Origin: Malus domestica
Taxonomy: Eukaryota; Streptophyta; Magnoliopsida; Rosales; Rosaceae
Assembly (NCBI RefSeq): GCF_042453785.1
Contig: NC_091668.1
Coordinates: 10,932,001-10,996,000, forward strand
Direction of reading: 5' to 3'
Length of the DNA stretch: 64,000 bases
Made by a program: the position numbers and the translations under genes. This document shows positions 45,275 to 57,143 of this stretch, one piece after another. The notes beneath the pieces are model-generated. The model ran no database searches and was not told the DNA's origin. It worked only from the letters and a program-made list of their open reading frames with translations. How positions within the stretch are numbered: the stretch's first letter is position 1; every line of letters starts with the position of its first letter.

Positions 45275-47163
45275 GGTTTTGAACGTTTTTTTTTTCCTAC
45301 CTTTTCTTTTACTCCTCAAGATCTTATCTTTCAGATAAGAAGGAGGTGAAAGAGATTTGAAGTTGAGTTATGTAAATTATCCTCTGATGCATTTTGTCAG
45401 GCATCCAATTCCAATTCAACATCTGATTTTCTGAGACATCTAATCTACTATTTTGGTAGCAGAACTGCATATAGTAATATACTTACAGATTATATACATA
45501 GTGTAGCGTTAATGAATTAGTAAGATAATATGACACTAATCGCTCGTCCGGGAACCCAATCCAAGCAGTCATAATCAATAATCTAAGATCTTGATATCAG
45601 AAGATGCATATACGAAAGTATGTAAAATCCCAACATTAAAAAGTAATAATGAAAAATGAAGAGTTGTTAGAAAGCTATGTCAATCAAGATTTGAAAAACT
45701 GATGAGGTTTCATAACCCTAAAATTTCCAAAAGCTCCCCACTAAATCAGATGACAAAGTCAATTAACGACATAAGCAGCTGGCCAATGTTTGCAAGAAAT
45801 AACATCATCCATTAGTTTTAGAAATCAAAAGGTGTCCGATTAAAAAAATGAAATATGTTCAAAAAGAGAGTGCTTCATTCAAAAGAAAAAGAGGCTTGGT
45901 CAACATTTCTCCTGGTGACACCAATGAAAATGTTTAACCATGTCTGCCATGACAGTTTCATGAACTTTGAAAATGCCCGTAGTACTATTAAGTACTATTA
46001 ACACCTAAAGTGTTGTCCTATTATAAGAGCCTCTAGATTTTCAATACTTTCATCTTTGTTGTCAGCTAACCGCTGGTCTGAATTTGCGATGCACCAATAT
46101 ACTAAATTATAAGAAAATGTTAACATCAATTGTATACGCATGTATAAAATATTTTTAATTAATAATTCATGTTTATGGAACTCACAAGGCAAACGGTCAA
46201 AATCAACCATACACTTACATGAGTGATTGGCCGTAGCATTTTAATAATCTGCAAGGAATGGTATCCTATGTCTTTGATGCAGAAAGTCAGAAACAAAGTG
46301 ATTAGTTTAAAGACTTTTGATGCATAAAAATAATACTATATTGTAGGCATTTGCACTTACATCAAGTAATAAACACCGAAAATCTCACATTGACAGATTT
46401 TATTTCCACAGTTTGTTCACTGACCATCACATGCATTCTTCTGTTTCAAACTTGAGGAAGCAAAACCATGTGTCAATGGTGACTAATCAAGCAAAGGAAA
46501 ATGTAAAAAAATGGTGCAATTTGGAGTTAAAAAATCCACAGTAAGATCTTGTAAAACGGATAGGATCACATGATGTCTGTAGTATTGAGTAAGTCTCTTT
46601 TGTCCAATTTGCACGTCTCAAAAGCCTAAATAAATCACGTGAAATGCGGCTTCAGTTTCATAGTTGTTGGCTCTAGGGGTCAGTATTTCAAGAAATTTTG
46701 TATTGTGACGGAAATATGAGTGGTACACTACGTGTTTTTATGTAAATGGTGTGAAATTTTATTTTTTAAGTTATTAACTTTTTAACACATATATCTCATC
46801 ATTTATATATAGTGACACATAATGTACTACCTCGTGTGCCGATCATACTGAAAAATCTCTTCAGCATTTCATGAAAACCTGCGGCTAGAGTTGTAACTTC
46901 CAATAATGTCTTAGAAAACCCTGAATCCGAACCACGAAGAAAGACTTTTATGTCAAGTGTACATTGCTATTGTATCATGTCAATGATACGAAAATATGTG
47001 TAAATTTTTATTTATATAATTTTATATTATTAATGCAAAATGTAACGATAAAAGTATATTTGTTTTATATAAATTACTTTGCCAAATACTAATATTTCCT
47101 ACAAGTTCCATTCCATGGAGATACACCAAACACCCATTTGACATTTGTACATGGAACCAGAAT
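45275..47163. other. Intergenic, no supported gene
   Basis: AT-rich DNA after the SAUR 3' end (a T run at 45283-45294). Several frames exist but none has recognisable content or splice context. Confidence 0.5.
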
Positions 47164-47168
47164 TTAAC

Positions 47169-47612
47169 TGTGGAGCTAAAAATAATCACAAGGCGACATG
47201 TGGGTTTTTTGGATAAAAGAGGACAAAAATACCCTTGAGGCACATTGGGATTCCTACGCGCGAGCAGCGGGCAATCATCCCTCAACCAAGTCAAAAGTGC
47301 CCAAAATAGGTAACAATTTAAAATCTATTTCATCCATCCTCATCAAATCTTCCCCACAAGGTAACTCCCAAATTATTTCTTTCAAATTATGTTAATTAGT
47401 CAATTAATGGATTTATTACCTAATTAATCTATTAATGGCTAATTAACTACAAATTACACCTAAAAGATACCCCAAATGGCCGGTCCCTATTCTCCTAATA
47501 GTGCCGGCCATATCCCTATAAATAGCTCTCCATTCTCTCCAAAAAAACTACTTCCAAGTCTTTGTAGGTGCAATTTTGTCCAAGATCAAGGGGGAAGAAA
47601 TTTGCATCCATA
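47169..47612 (+). mobile_element. 5' LTR, 444 bp
   Basis: Starts TGTGGAGCTAAAAATAATC and ends TTGCATCCATA (CA changed to TA). TATA-like CCTATAAATAG lies at 47515-47525. It lacks a 133-bp segment found in the 3' LTR. Confidence 0.85.
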
Positions 47613-47633
47613 AATTGGTGCTTTCATTGAGAG
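47613..47633 (+). other. Primer-binding site
   Basis: AATTGGTGCTTTCATTGAGAG directly after the LTR. It is the form often seen in plant Ty3/Gypsy Tat-type elements; tRNA not identified. Confidence 0.55.
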
Positions 47634-47772
47634 AAGAGTCACACACTCGTAGAAGACTCTCGCATCAAAGATTTTTCTATTTTGTTGTCCATTTGTAGAT
47701 TTTTTGTACGTTTCTATTATTAGAATTTTTTATTTGCAAAAATTCTTTGATAAAACATAAAAGAGAAGTGCA

Positions 47773-49920
47773 ATGGCTAGAAACTTAGAAAATTCAACAA
47801 GTGAAAATTCCAATATTCAAGAGATGGGACCGTGGCGATCCATGAGGCTAAATGTGACAATAAGTGGAGCAGTACCACTACCACGAGGTTGGAACCACCG
47901 CGATGGCCATTATGGTGGCCACCAGCGACGAGGTCTATGGCACCATTACCACGGCCCGAGCCGTGCCACCAAAGCAAGCCCAAGCCGTGCCATCTAAGGC
48001 CCACGGCACCAAGGCCACAACCCAAGCCATGTCACTCCAAGCCCAATGCGAGCCCAATGCGTTGCCAAGCCGAGCCTAAGCCTCGCACTCGCGTACATCA
48101 CGCACCGAGCAACCTACTCTAGTGGCCCAGCTTGCTCCCATGGCATTCCAAGAAGCCCAAATCGGTCGAAGATTAGTTCAACCGTCCCAACTTTAAATTT
48201 ATGGGCCTACGATGGAACCAGGGGCATTTGCACCATGTTTCTCCATGGATTTGACATTTCCCAATTCAAATCTCGCGCCCGGAGCCTACCACACTTCCAC
48301 TGCTCAAAGAGGCATATTCCTTCCAAGCTCTTCCAATCTAAATGGCGAACAACACTTGTCTCGACAAGTCATAAAGTCGATGTGCGTCCTTGCATAACAG
48401 ACAAACTTAGTGAATCAACTCTTGCAATGCACTAAGATCCAACGTGCCCCAAACGAAGTGTCTCAAAATAGGACAAGGGCAGATAAACCTCTCCACCAGC
48501 GTCCCGGCAAGTAGCCCATCAACCAGCCACGATCAGAGCATTCTGGCAGTTTACGCTCCCGCCTAGGTCCTTGGGATAATGTATACTCTCGTCTTAGCGC
48601 AAAGAGGAGCGTGCATTCCCGATCAAGGCCATGGACGAGTATACGTTCATGGTTGAAGTCACACTCTGATTATCAACATGGATAACCTTCTAGGCGAAGT
48701 GTTCATTCACAACTAGGCTCACAAGGAGTATTCTCCACCTCACATTGGAGTAAGCAGCATAGTAGACGGAGAGAAGCAGTCACTCAATCCTAGTCAAGTT
48801 CAACCGGTACCCTGCGAGCAGCCTGTTCGCCTGCCAAAAACATGCCACATGCATTGCAGCCGCGACATAGACGAGTCGAGCATAAGGAAGAGCGGCCCAA
48901 ACCCAGAGGTCACGACCAGGGCCAGCCGAAAGTTCCACTGCCCCAGCAAAGGCAAATTCAAGAAGAAGTTGAAAGGTTTCTAGCTGAACGATTGCGCAGT
49001 TTCCAACGTAACGAGCCTGCTGACGATGCGTTTCGATGAGACATGACCAACATAAGCATGTCACCATTCACGAATGAGATCGAGCGAACAGATCCACCTC
49101 GCGGGTTCACTATGCCTCATTTCACTCCGTACAAGGGAGGCGATAATCCTGATCGACATCTTAAGCACTACCGCAATACCATGATCCTCTACAGGAACAA
49201 TGATGCGCTTATGTGAAATTTTTTTGCCACAACTCTACAAGGCGAGGCGTAAAACTGGTTTCACACTCTACTGCCGCAGTCGATCCGGAGTTTCAACGAA
49301 CTTTCCTTTGTTTTCACTAAGGAGTACTCGTCTAATTGCTTAATCAAAATAACATCTGACCATCTCTTCAGCATCGTAAAAGACCCTTGGGAGACAATTC
49401 GCGATTATGTCAAGAAGTTCAAAGTGGAGAAGGCCAAGATTGTTGGCTGCAACGAGGACATAGCAACGACAGCATTCAGAAATGGGCTTCCCACCAAACT
49501 ATCCTTTATTCAGAAAACTAATCATGGGAGAAGAACTAACCCTAGCAACTTCATATGCTTTGGCAGAAAAACATGCACTATAGGACGAGGCCAAGTAGTC
49601 TAACAAAAATGAGTTGGAAAAGAAGCACATGGAACATTCCCCGACCAAAGAAGACTCAACGCCTGAAACATTCACCAAGTTCACAGTTCCAATCAGCCAA
49701 ATTCTCCATAAGTTGAAGAACGAACCTTGGTTTGAACTGCCGCCACCCATGAAAGGCGATCTTACCAGGCTGTATCATACAAAGTATTGCTTATTCCATC
49801 AAGGATCGGGCCACACTACCAACGATTGCCTGAAGTGGAAGCATTACCTTGAGAAGCTGACAAATGAAGGCCGATGCGATGAGTATCTTGGCAGGTCAAC
49901 GAAACGGTCTACATAAGCAG
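47773..49920 (+). pseudogene. Tat-like Gag polyprotein remains
   Basis: A frame opens MARNLENSTSENSNIQEMGP at 47773. The later part contains Arg/Ser-rich repeats (SRLGPWDNVYSRL, RSRPWTSIRSWL near 48550-48660) and the leader EEVERFLAERLRSFQ. The retrotransposon Gag domain follows (GFTMPHFTPYKGGDNPDRHL near 49105, NWFHTLLPQSIRSFNEL, DPWETIRDYVKKF) and a C-terminal HTTNDCLKWK-like stretch near 49810. Stops at about 48684, 49214, 49249 and 49600, and frame changes, disable it. Gag would package the element's RNA. Confidence 0.75.
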
Positions 49921-50151
49921 GGGAAGTCTCCATCACCCCCTGAACCTCGTTTAGGTTTTTCCAAATAAGTTCGAATTCTCAAGTAGCTCGACGAACAAGG
50001 CTTCGCAAGCCGAAGATTATCCAGTTTGTTATGCAGTTTCTACCTTACAGCACAGTTGATTTATTTCTTTATTCTCAATGAAGATTGAAGAAGTTATTCA
50101 TAAGCCTGGCTCAGCTGCTGTCCATAAAAACTGCTCAAAACTCTTTCTGCG

Positions 50152-50550
50152 TCTGCTCTCCAGTGCGAGAGGATAAACTAATTGCTCTCCAGTGCGAGAG
50201 GATAAACCAATTCCTAGACACTCGTATGAGTCTGCTCTCCAGTGTGAGAGGATAAATTAATTGCTCTCCAGTGCGAGAGGGTAATCCAATTCTCCGACAC
50301 CCATATGGGTTTGCTCTCTAGTGCGAGAGGATAAACTAATTGCTCTCCAGTGCAAGAGGGTAAACCAATTCCTCGATACCCATATGGGTTTGCTATCCAA
50401 TGCGAGAAGATAAACTAATTGCTCTCCAGTGCAAGAGGATAAACTAATTGCTCTCCAGTGCAAGAGGATAAACTAATTGCTCTCCAGTCCAAGAGGGTAA
50501 ACTAATTCCCTGACACCCATCTGGGTAAGCTCTCCAGTGCGAAAAGGCCA
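50152..50550 (+). repeat. Higher-order tandem repeat in the gag-only element
   Basis: About eleven copies of a 29-base core (TGCTCTCCAGTGCGAGAGG + ATAAACTAAT). Many are arranged as a 77-base higher unit with a spacer CCAATTC...GACACCCATATGGG. Confidence 0.9.
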
Positions 50551-51282
50551 CATAGCTTAAAAGATCGAATGCTTGAAGATCAACTAGGTAGCAAATGGTC
50601 AGGGGGGCAGCAACCACTTTTGCACTTAACAGTTCACTCATCCGACACTTCATCTTCAATAGCTCCGATCTTAGCAGCTCTATCCTTGACTGCTCCATCA
50701 ACGACCGCTGAGAAATTAAACTCAAGCAGTTTCCTCATTTTTTGCAAACAGCCCAGACATGGCAGCCCAAACCATTGGCCATGCCATGCCACTTCATCTG
50801 CCCATGCCGAGCCAATCCTTGGCTTTAATCAAGAGAGCAGCACAAACAATGGCCCCTGCCACACCATCTCATTGGCCCATGCCAAGCCGACTCCTGGCCC
50901 CTGCCAGCCGACTGCTGTCTCATGGCAGTACCTCCCAAGAAGAAGACAATGAGAATTAAGTTTTTCTTACATTGGTGTGGCGCAAAGAAGACAAAAAAAA
51001 TCAACGGAAGACGGTTCTTTGCACAGGCAAGCAAAGAAGAATGCTAGGGGAGGGGGAACAAATATCCTCTAACTTTCTCTCTTTCTTGTAAGGATAAATA
51101 ATTGCCCTCCGAAGTTGATTTAATCCCCTACTTAAGGTAGGTTTAAATAGGCTTTAGAGACGATTTATTTCCATTTCCTAGAAGAATCTATATCCAAGTC
51201 CAAGAGATAATCTGCATCAAAGTTGGAGATCTCTACACTTACTGCCCTTTCCTGCGAGCAGCCCAGCAGGTGTGCGGGCATT

Positions 51283-51859
51283 TGTGGAGCCAAAAATAAT
51301 CACAAGGCGACACGTGGATTTTTTGGATAAAAGATGACAAAAATACCCTTGAGGCATATCGGGATTCTTACGCGTGAGCAGCGGGCAATCATCCCTCAAC
51401 CAAATCAAAAGTGCCCAAAATAGGTAACAATTTAAAATCTATTTCATCCATCCTCATCAAATCTTTCCCATAAGGTAACTCCCAAATTATTTCTTTCAAA
51501 TTATGTTAATTAGTCAATTAATGGATTTATTACCTAATTAATCTATTAATGGCTAATTAACTATAAATTACACCCAAAAGATACCCCAAATGGCCGGTCC
51601 CTATTCTCCTAATAGGGCCGGCCATATCCCTATAAATAGCTCTCCATTCTCTAAAAAAAACTACTTCCAAGTCTCTTGCTGAAATTCTCAAACACTTTCT
51701 CTCTAAATTCTAACTTTGGCATCGGAGGTTCTTCGGCCAAAGAACCCCCTGCTCCAATTCATAGTGGACGCGTGAGGCTCTTGGCCTTGACCAAATGTGT
51801 TAATTGTTTTGTAGGTGCAATTTTATCCAAGATCAAGGAGGAAGAAATTTGCATCCACA
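51283..51859 (+). mobile_element. 3' LTR, 577 bp
   Basis: Begins TGTGGAGCCAAAAATAATC and ends TTGCATCCACA. It is almost identical to the 5' LTR except for an extra internal 133-bp block around 51677-51812 (CTTGCTGAAATTCTC...GTTAATTGTTT). Confidence 0.85.
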
Positions 51860-51864
51860 TTAAC

Positions 51865-52840
51865 CAATTACCAAGTGATTATATATTAATAGTCCTCAGA
51901 GATTATATAGTCCTGGTACTTGCAACTTAGGAAAATATATATATTTAAAACATTAGTAATATATGTGTGTCACTGAACAGAGATAGTACCGTTGCTAGTC
52001 TCACTGAAAATTGCACAAAGTAGATTGTTTAGTTAGGACTCGTTGGGTGCTTAAAATTAAATTAAATAATTTACATTATTTTAGATATGTTGAAGTAAAA
52101 AACGAAGAAATCTTAAAGTCTGATCTCTTATAATCCTTAAAAATAAAAAATTACATCTACCTCCCCATATGCCTTGATCCCATATTCTTTGAACTTATGA
52201 GCTATCTAATCTAATATTAGGTATCGAATAACTTTTTTGGATAATTTGAGTTTTCACTTCTCATTTCACTTTTTATGTTAGAATATATAGTTGTAGGTGT
52301 ATGGTTTGTATTTCAATCAAAAAAATCAATCAAAGATTGAAAAATTCAGTAGCAAAAAAATGGAGAAGAGCGAGAGGAAGAAGATGGAGTCGTTGCTCCA
52401 ACCCCTTGACTCACATATGATGAATTACATCACACAAGAGGAGTGCGGGTGCATAGCATAGTAGCCGTTGCAACCCTACTCACTCAGCTTAAATAGAGCG
52501 CGTGACGCGTGCAATGTACATGACTCACTTAAATTTCTATTTGATATGCCAGATGGCATTCATCTAGCATGTTAGCTAATTCTAATCACAGCCGTTCAGT
52601 TACAACTTAAGAACAGAAATGGAAACCTTGCAGAAGGATCAAACCCTTCTTCTTCAATCCTCAGTAGCAATGCTTGCAGTCCAACATTTTATCCATATAT
52701 AATCCATTCATCTTTACATGGTTATAATTATCTTCGAGGAAAACTTTAACTTTAATCTGATTGCCATCTTGAGTGGTACTACAAGAATAAATTAATACAT
52801 TCTTTAGTCCTCTATTACGTACATTTTCCTCAATTTCCAC
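51865..52840. other. Intergenic, no supported gene
   Basis: AT-rich sequence with no recognisable feature up to the MITE at 52841. Confidence 0.5.
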
Positions 52841-53556
52841 ACATTTGGATCATCTCCAGAGCTCAGAAATCTGAGCTTCTTGACCAAATCATATGGACCG
52901 TTGGATTTTGATCTAACGGCTATATTTATACCATACTTGACCAATCTCGAAACTACTGAGCACCGGTCAACGTTATACCGTCAAGGACCCAGAAGAGTTT
53001 CCCTCCAACTAGGAGGCCAATCACAATGCGACGCATGTCGACATCAGAAGCCAATCACAACGCGACACGTGTCAATGTCAGAAGTCAATCACAACACGAC
53101 ATGTGTCAATGTCAGAACAAAGTTAGAAACTCTTCTATAAAAGGAGATCATTCTCCCACAATATTTCCTAATGTCATTTGTACTAAATCATTCACTAGTA
53201 CTCACTATAGGAGAGCTTGAACCTATGTACTTGTGTAAACCCTTCACAATTAATGAGAACTCCTCTACTTTGTGGACGTAGCCAATTTAGGTGAATCACG
53301 TACATCTTATGTTTGTTTCCCTGTCCTTATCCATTTACATACTTATCCACACTAGTGACCGGAGCAATTTAGCGAAGGTCACAAACGTAACATTTTCTGT
53401 TGTACCAAAGTTCTCACTGATTTTGTGCATCAACATGCTACTATTATTATAACTTTCAGAGGGACTCCCTATTTGTAGCCGTTGCATCAAAATCCAACAG
53501 GCCGTGTAATTTAGTCAGAAGGCTCAGATTTCTGAGCTCAGGGAAGGATCCAAATC
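52841..53556. mobile_element. Mutator-type MITE hosting a solo LTR
   Basis: Outer arms pair: TTTGGATC...GAGCTCAGAAATCTGAGC on the left and the same word on the opposite strand at the right. Inner arms carrying GTTGGATTTTGAT-AACGGCTA follow. The flanks CAATTTCCAC (52831-52840) and CAATTTCCAC (53557-53566) form a 10-bp direct repeat, close to the 9-11 bp of Mutator-like elements. A 513-bp solo LTR occupies the loop. Confidence 0.7.
52923..53435 (+). mobile_element. Solo LTR of family A
   Basis: Matches the 28615-29129 LTR (opposite strand) from TATTTATACCATACTTGACC to TTTTGTGCATCAACA, including TTCTATAAAAGGAGATCATT. Flanks GGCTA (52918-52922) and TGCTA (53436-53440) agree at four of five bases, a plausible aged target duplication. 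There is no internal region, so it arose by LTR-LTR recombination. Confidence 0.75.
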
Positions 53557-53942
53557 CAATTTCCACTACCTTAAAACTTTAACAGATTATTTCTTAAAAG
53601 TGGCACTGCTCAATATGCCTAAAAATATTGTGAACTCAGGCCTACTTAGGCATTCAGGTACATAATTTTTCAGTGGTGGATGGTAGGAATGTACTCAATT
53701 TATATGGACAAGAAAAACCTGGAAAATGGTTTTCTATTTCTCACTTGTAAATTGTTATATTGCTTCCTCTCAAACAAAACCACACACAAGGAAAAAAGAT
53801 GAGAACCTGAATAATGAACATAAGCTGTTCAAACTCAAAGTTGGAGAAATCAATCACTCATATCACATTTATATATTAGCGAGCGGAGAAGAGAATTGAA
53901 CTCGAGACTTCGGGTGCATGTTTGATACAAGAAATTGGAGGC

Positions 53943-54742
53943 TTAAAAAGACACCTCCTCACCATCATTGTAATTTGGGAATGTGACACATTTAAAAACC
54001 TTGCACTTTGAACACAACACCTGACCAATCTGCACCCCCAAAGAAAATATTGTTCATTATAAAGAAGAAAAAAAAAACCGACAACTCTAAGTTTTATACA
54101 AAAACACTTCGAGAATTGAATTAGAGAAAAACACCTTCATCTATCCACATATCATCTTAATGATTCTTAGTTGTAAAACCCTTTCTTCTTATTTTTTTTT
54201 TCTAGACAATTGCGTTTGAAGTGTTTTTCTGAAGTGTAAATTTTTTTTTCAGGGGTAAGTGAAAAGCCCTAAAAATTAAGCACCAAAAAGCAAATATTTT
54301 ACTTAATCTCCATAAAAATCAAACCTCTTAACAACAAAATATTATTGGGCATTGGGAGGAGGAGTTGAAAACTCACAGCTCTGCAAGATGGGCATCGCCG
54401 GTAGATTCGACTGGTCTCGGATTTCACGTTCGTTTTCTGACCTTTGCAAAAGTCGCAGAGCAGCCACCCTCTCCCGTTGCAATCCTCGCACAGAATTGAC
54501 ACGTCAGCCTTGGAAAAAACAGGAACCGACTCAGTCGGAGCGTTCGAAAAGTCGGCAGTTGCAGACAAACGACTTGCAGTTTAAAACTTTCAGTGGCTTA
54601 CCTCTTGTTGTTGCTGTTGTTGTTGGATGATGGGTGAGCAATTAGCGGGCTTGAAGAAACGACTTGTCGTTGGCGGAGGGGAGGGAGAAGTACGTAGAGA
54701 AGTGAGGTTCCAGGGGGCGAAGGACGTCATCGTCGCCGCCAT
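53943..54742 (-). pseudogene. DnaJ-type zinc-finger (BSD2-like) protein gene with two in-frame stops
   Basis: Exon 1 runs from the ATG at 54742 to 54377 (MAATMTSFAPWNLTSLRTSP... with a Ser/Pro-rich transit-peptide-like start and a Gln run). The intron is 54376-54030 (GTGAGT...CAG), and exon 2 is 54029-53943 (IGQVLCSKCKVFKCVTFPN... stop). The product would be about 150 residues with four Cys pairs (CEDCNGRGWLLCDFC, CPSC, CSKCKVFKC), the CXXCXGXG zinc fold of DnaJ and BSD2-like plastid proteins that act as protein-folding helpers. Between the Gln run and ATADFSNAP the same frame holds TGA and TAA (about 54580-54595). A 29-base intron there would be too short and would break the frame. The gene is probably disrupted, or an upstream exon is missed. 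Confidence 0.7.
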
Positions 54743-55814
54743 TGGGATTGGATTGGTGGTGAGATTTTGTACAGACGGGGGAGAGTGAAGTGGCACGCTG
54801 CTAATCTGCTCGTTATCCGAATAGCAGAGGTGTAGTCTGACGTGTCTACCAAAATTACAAGATTGCCACTCCCCCAATGCAAACAAATTTTTAAATTGTT
54901 TTGTGACATAATTATAAACTGCTCTAATCTACTTAAGAAAACATTTAGAACATGACAAGGAGATGGATACACTACCTTAGCTACCACAACAGGTGGAACG
55001 CTCGCGTGTCTAAGTGATTTCATTTCTTATATAAGTGTCTCAGTGTATATGAAAGTCGTACACAAGAATTGTTTCTATAAAAAGAAATATTTCTCCTTCT
55101 TTTTTTTGTATATTAATAAAATAAGCTTCATATTTATCTTATCAAAATAAATTTGAATATTGTTTTTGGTTTGAGAGTAGGGAGACCTTCGAGAGAAGGG
55201 ATTCCCCTTTTCACTATAAAAATGGGGACTAGTTGTGGAGCTCAAAATTCATCCTTGCAAAATATTAGTCAAATAGAAAATATTTGAGGTACCTAATTGA
55301 GTTTTAAGAAATTGACGAGCACTTTGTTCTAAGAAAAATATTAAAATTTCATCGTGATAATTAAATAGACAAATAGTTTCAGATTGAATTGAAATTTTAC
55401 AAGGACAACCTATGAATCGAGACTTACAAAATATACGATTGAGATTGTTGAAATTCGATATGAAGTGAGTCACACAACGAATTCTCATTTTTTGAATAAA
55501 ATGGAGGTCCATTCCTTTAGATGGTCTGTTGAAAGTAGTAATTCAAATTGTTTAACAATATCAATTTGGGCCTTGCCAATACATTGGGCTAGCATTGGCA
55601 GCATCGATCTGGGCCTTCTCCGTGTGTTATGGGCGGGAAGTGTTCTTATTAGTGAAGAAAGATATTGGAAGAAGGTTGAAGAAACACCCAGAAGAAACCA
55701 CCCACCATGACCAAAACCAAATAAATAAACCCAAAACGAAGAAGCAGAAGGTGCGAAACACGGGAAGCTGACGGCGAGAGAGAGATTCAAATTAGGGTTT
55801 TTGAATTTGCAGAG
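54743..55814. other. Intergenic between two divergent genes
   Basis: Serves as the promoter region for the zinc-finger gene (-) and the 55815 gene (+). No further gene recognised. GA- and A-rich leader sequence lies at 55660-55790. Confidence 0.45.
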
Positions 55815-57143
55815 ATGAAGCGCAAGGACATTGTAGAATTAGACGACGACGACTTCTCTCCTTTCTCAAAATCCAGGAGATTGGTACGCTCTCTCCGCTC
55901 CCAATTTCTCTTTTTCGTTTCAGTTCCCAATCTCCCAGCAATTTAGGGTTTATTTCCTCGCCTTTTGCAATTCTCAACAATTCGTTACTAAAATTTGACG
56001 TTATGGTTATGGACTCTGTTACCCACTTTCTGTTTGAGAATTTGCTAGAGTTTTTTTAATGTAATTTTCGGTTTTTGTTGTGGAAATTTTGAAGGATGGT
56101 GGGTTATTTGCAACGGTAAATGAATACCAAAGTAGTGCAGCTCAGATGTTTGAAGAAATGCCGATACCAGAAACCAGTGTTGTGATGCAAACAGATGATT
56201 TGCCAACGGAACCTTTGCCTTCTGGGGATGAGAAAGCTCTTGTGCTCTATAACCCCGCGAATACGCGGTTTTTCAAAGCACCCGATTCGCGGGATTTCTC
56301 TGTCATTGTGAATTCGGACTTGATTCCGGGTTTAAGGGGTAAGGCTCTTGGATCTATGTATTGTTATTACTGTTTAACAACTTTGGTTTTGATATGTAGC
56401 AAATCATTGTGATCATATTATCTAATTTGAAGTTATTATTTCAACTTTGAATGGTTTTTGAGCTGCCCCGAAGCATTCGTCGTAGGACGAATGAATTGAA
56501 AAGTGATTAAATGTGCTTGTGATCTTTTTGCAATAGTATGTGTTTGTGATCTCTTTGCAATGTCTGTTCATATTATCAACAACCTTTTGATGGAGATGAC
56601 TTGGTGGCAGCTATGTTTTGTTTAATTCCGTTTTGATGTAATCGTATATCAAAGTTCTCATATTTCGATTCAGATAAATTTGAAAATGGTGGCTTGTTTT
56701 CAGTTTAGAATGAATACTTTTAGTATCCGTCTGACGTTTACATGAAACTGGTCTGTTAATCGTGCGTTTTAGTAACCGAATTGTTTCTGGCAGATCATAT
56801 TTATTCATGGGGATATTCAAAGTCACTGAAGCCGGTAGAGGATCGTGGGTCTGAAGAGGAAAACAAAGATGTTTCAAATGGGTGTATGGCTGTTGTTCCC
56901 TGGGTTGCACCCAACTTCCCACCAGCTTCACGAGATGAGACACAGATTGCAAGTCAGTCGGAGCCCATGGAAGTTGAAATGATGGACACAGATGATAACA
57001 GATTCAATGGGGCGGAAGTGTCTGGGTTCAGTGGAACGATGATGGAAGGATCGAGTGGGTTACACCACTGGCATCAGCAACAGCAACTACATTGGATGGA
57101 GCCACAACTCCTCCAGAACAGTTATACTCCCGTCACTTGGTAA
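55815..57143 (+). CDS. Plant protein of unknown function, three exons
   Basis: Exon 1 is 55815-55883 (MKRKDIVELDDDDFSPFSK...). Exon 2 is 56095-56338 (DGGLFATVNEY...DLIPGLR). Exon 3 is 56794-57143, ending NSYTPVTW-stop. Phases fit (0, then 1), with GT and AG at every border, giving 220 residues. The protein is acidic at the start and has short conserved-looking blocks (EKALVLYNPANTRFFKAP, DFSVIVNSDLIPGL, IYSWGYSKS, CMAVVPWVAPNFPP), a Met/Asp-rich stretch and a His/Gln-rich end. No membrane or signal segment and no domain I can name. The low-complexity acidic and Gln-rich make-up would suit a nuclear regulator, but that is only a guess. Confidence 0.7.

Larger units (their letters stand above)
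47169..51859 (+). mobile_element. Gag-only LTR retrotransposon with TSD TTAAC
   Basis: The 4,691-bp element is bounded by TGTGGAGC and GCATCCACA and flanked by TTAAC at 47164-47168 and 51860-51864. Order: 5' LTR (47169-47612), primer site, a basic and repeat-rich leader frame, Gag remains (49040-49920), a tandem repeat array, a purine tract (AGGGGAGGGGGAAC, 51044-51058) and a 3' LTR (51283-51859). No protease, RT or integrase can be read, so it depends on a relative for movement. The Gag and primer site are Ty3/Gypsy Tat-like. Confidence 0.85.

Noticed and set aside
54560..54610. A 29-base intron that would remove the two stops in the zinc-finger gene
   Set aside because: Far below plant minimum intron length, and its removal would shift the frame.
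54352..54630. 92-codon plus-strand frame
   Set aside because: Antisense to the zinc-finger gene, whose Cys pairs and splice sites show the coding strand.
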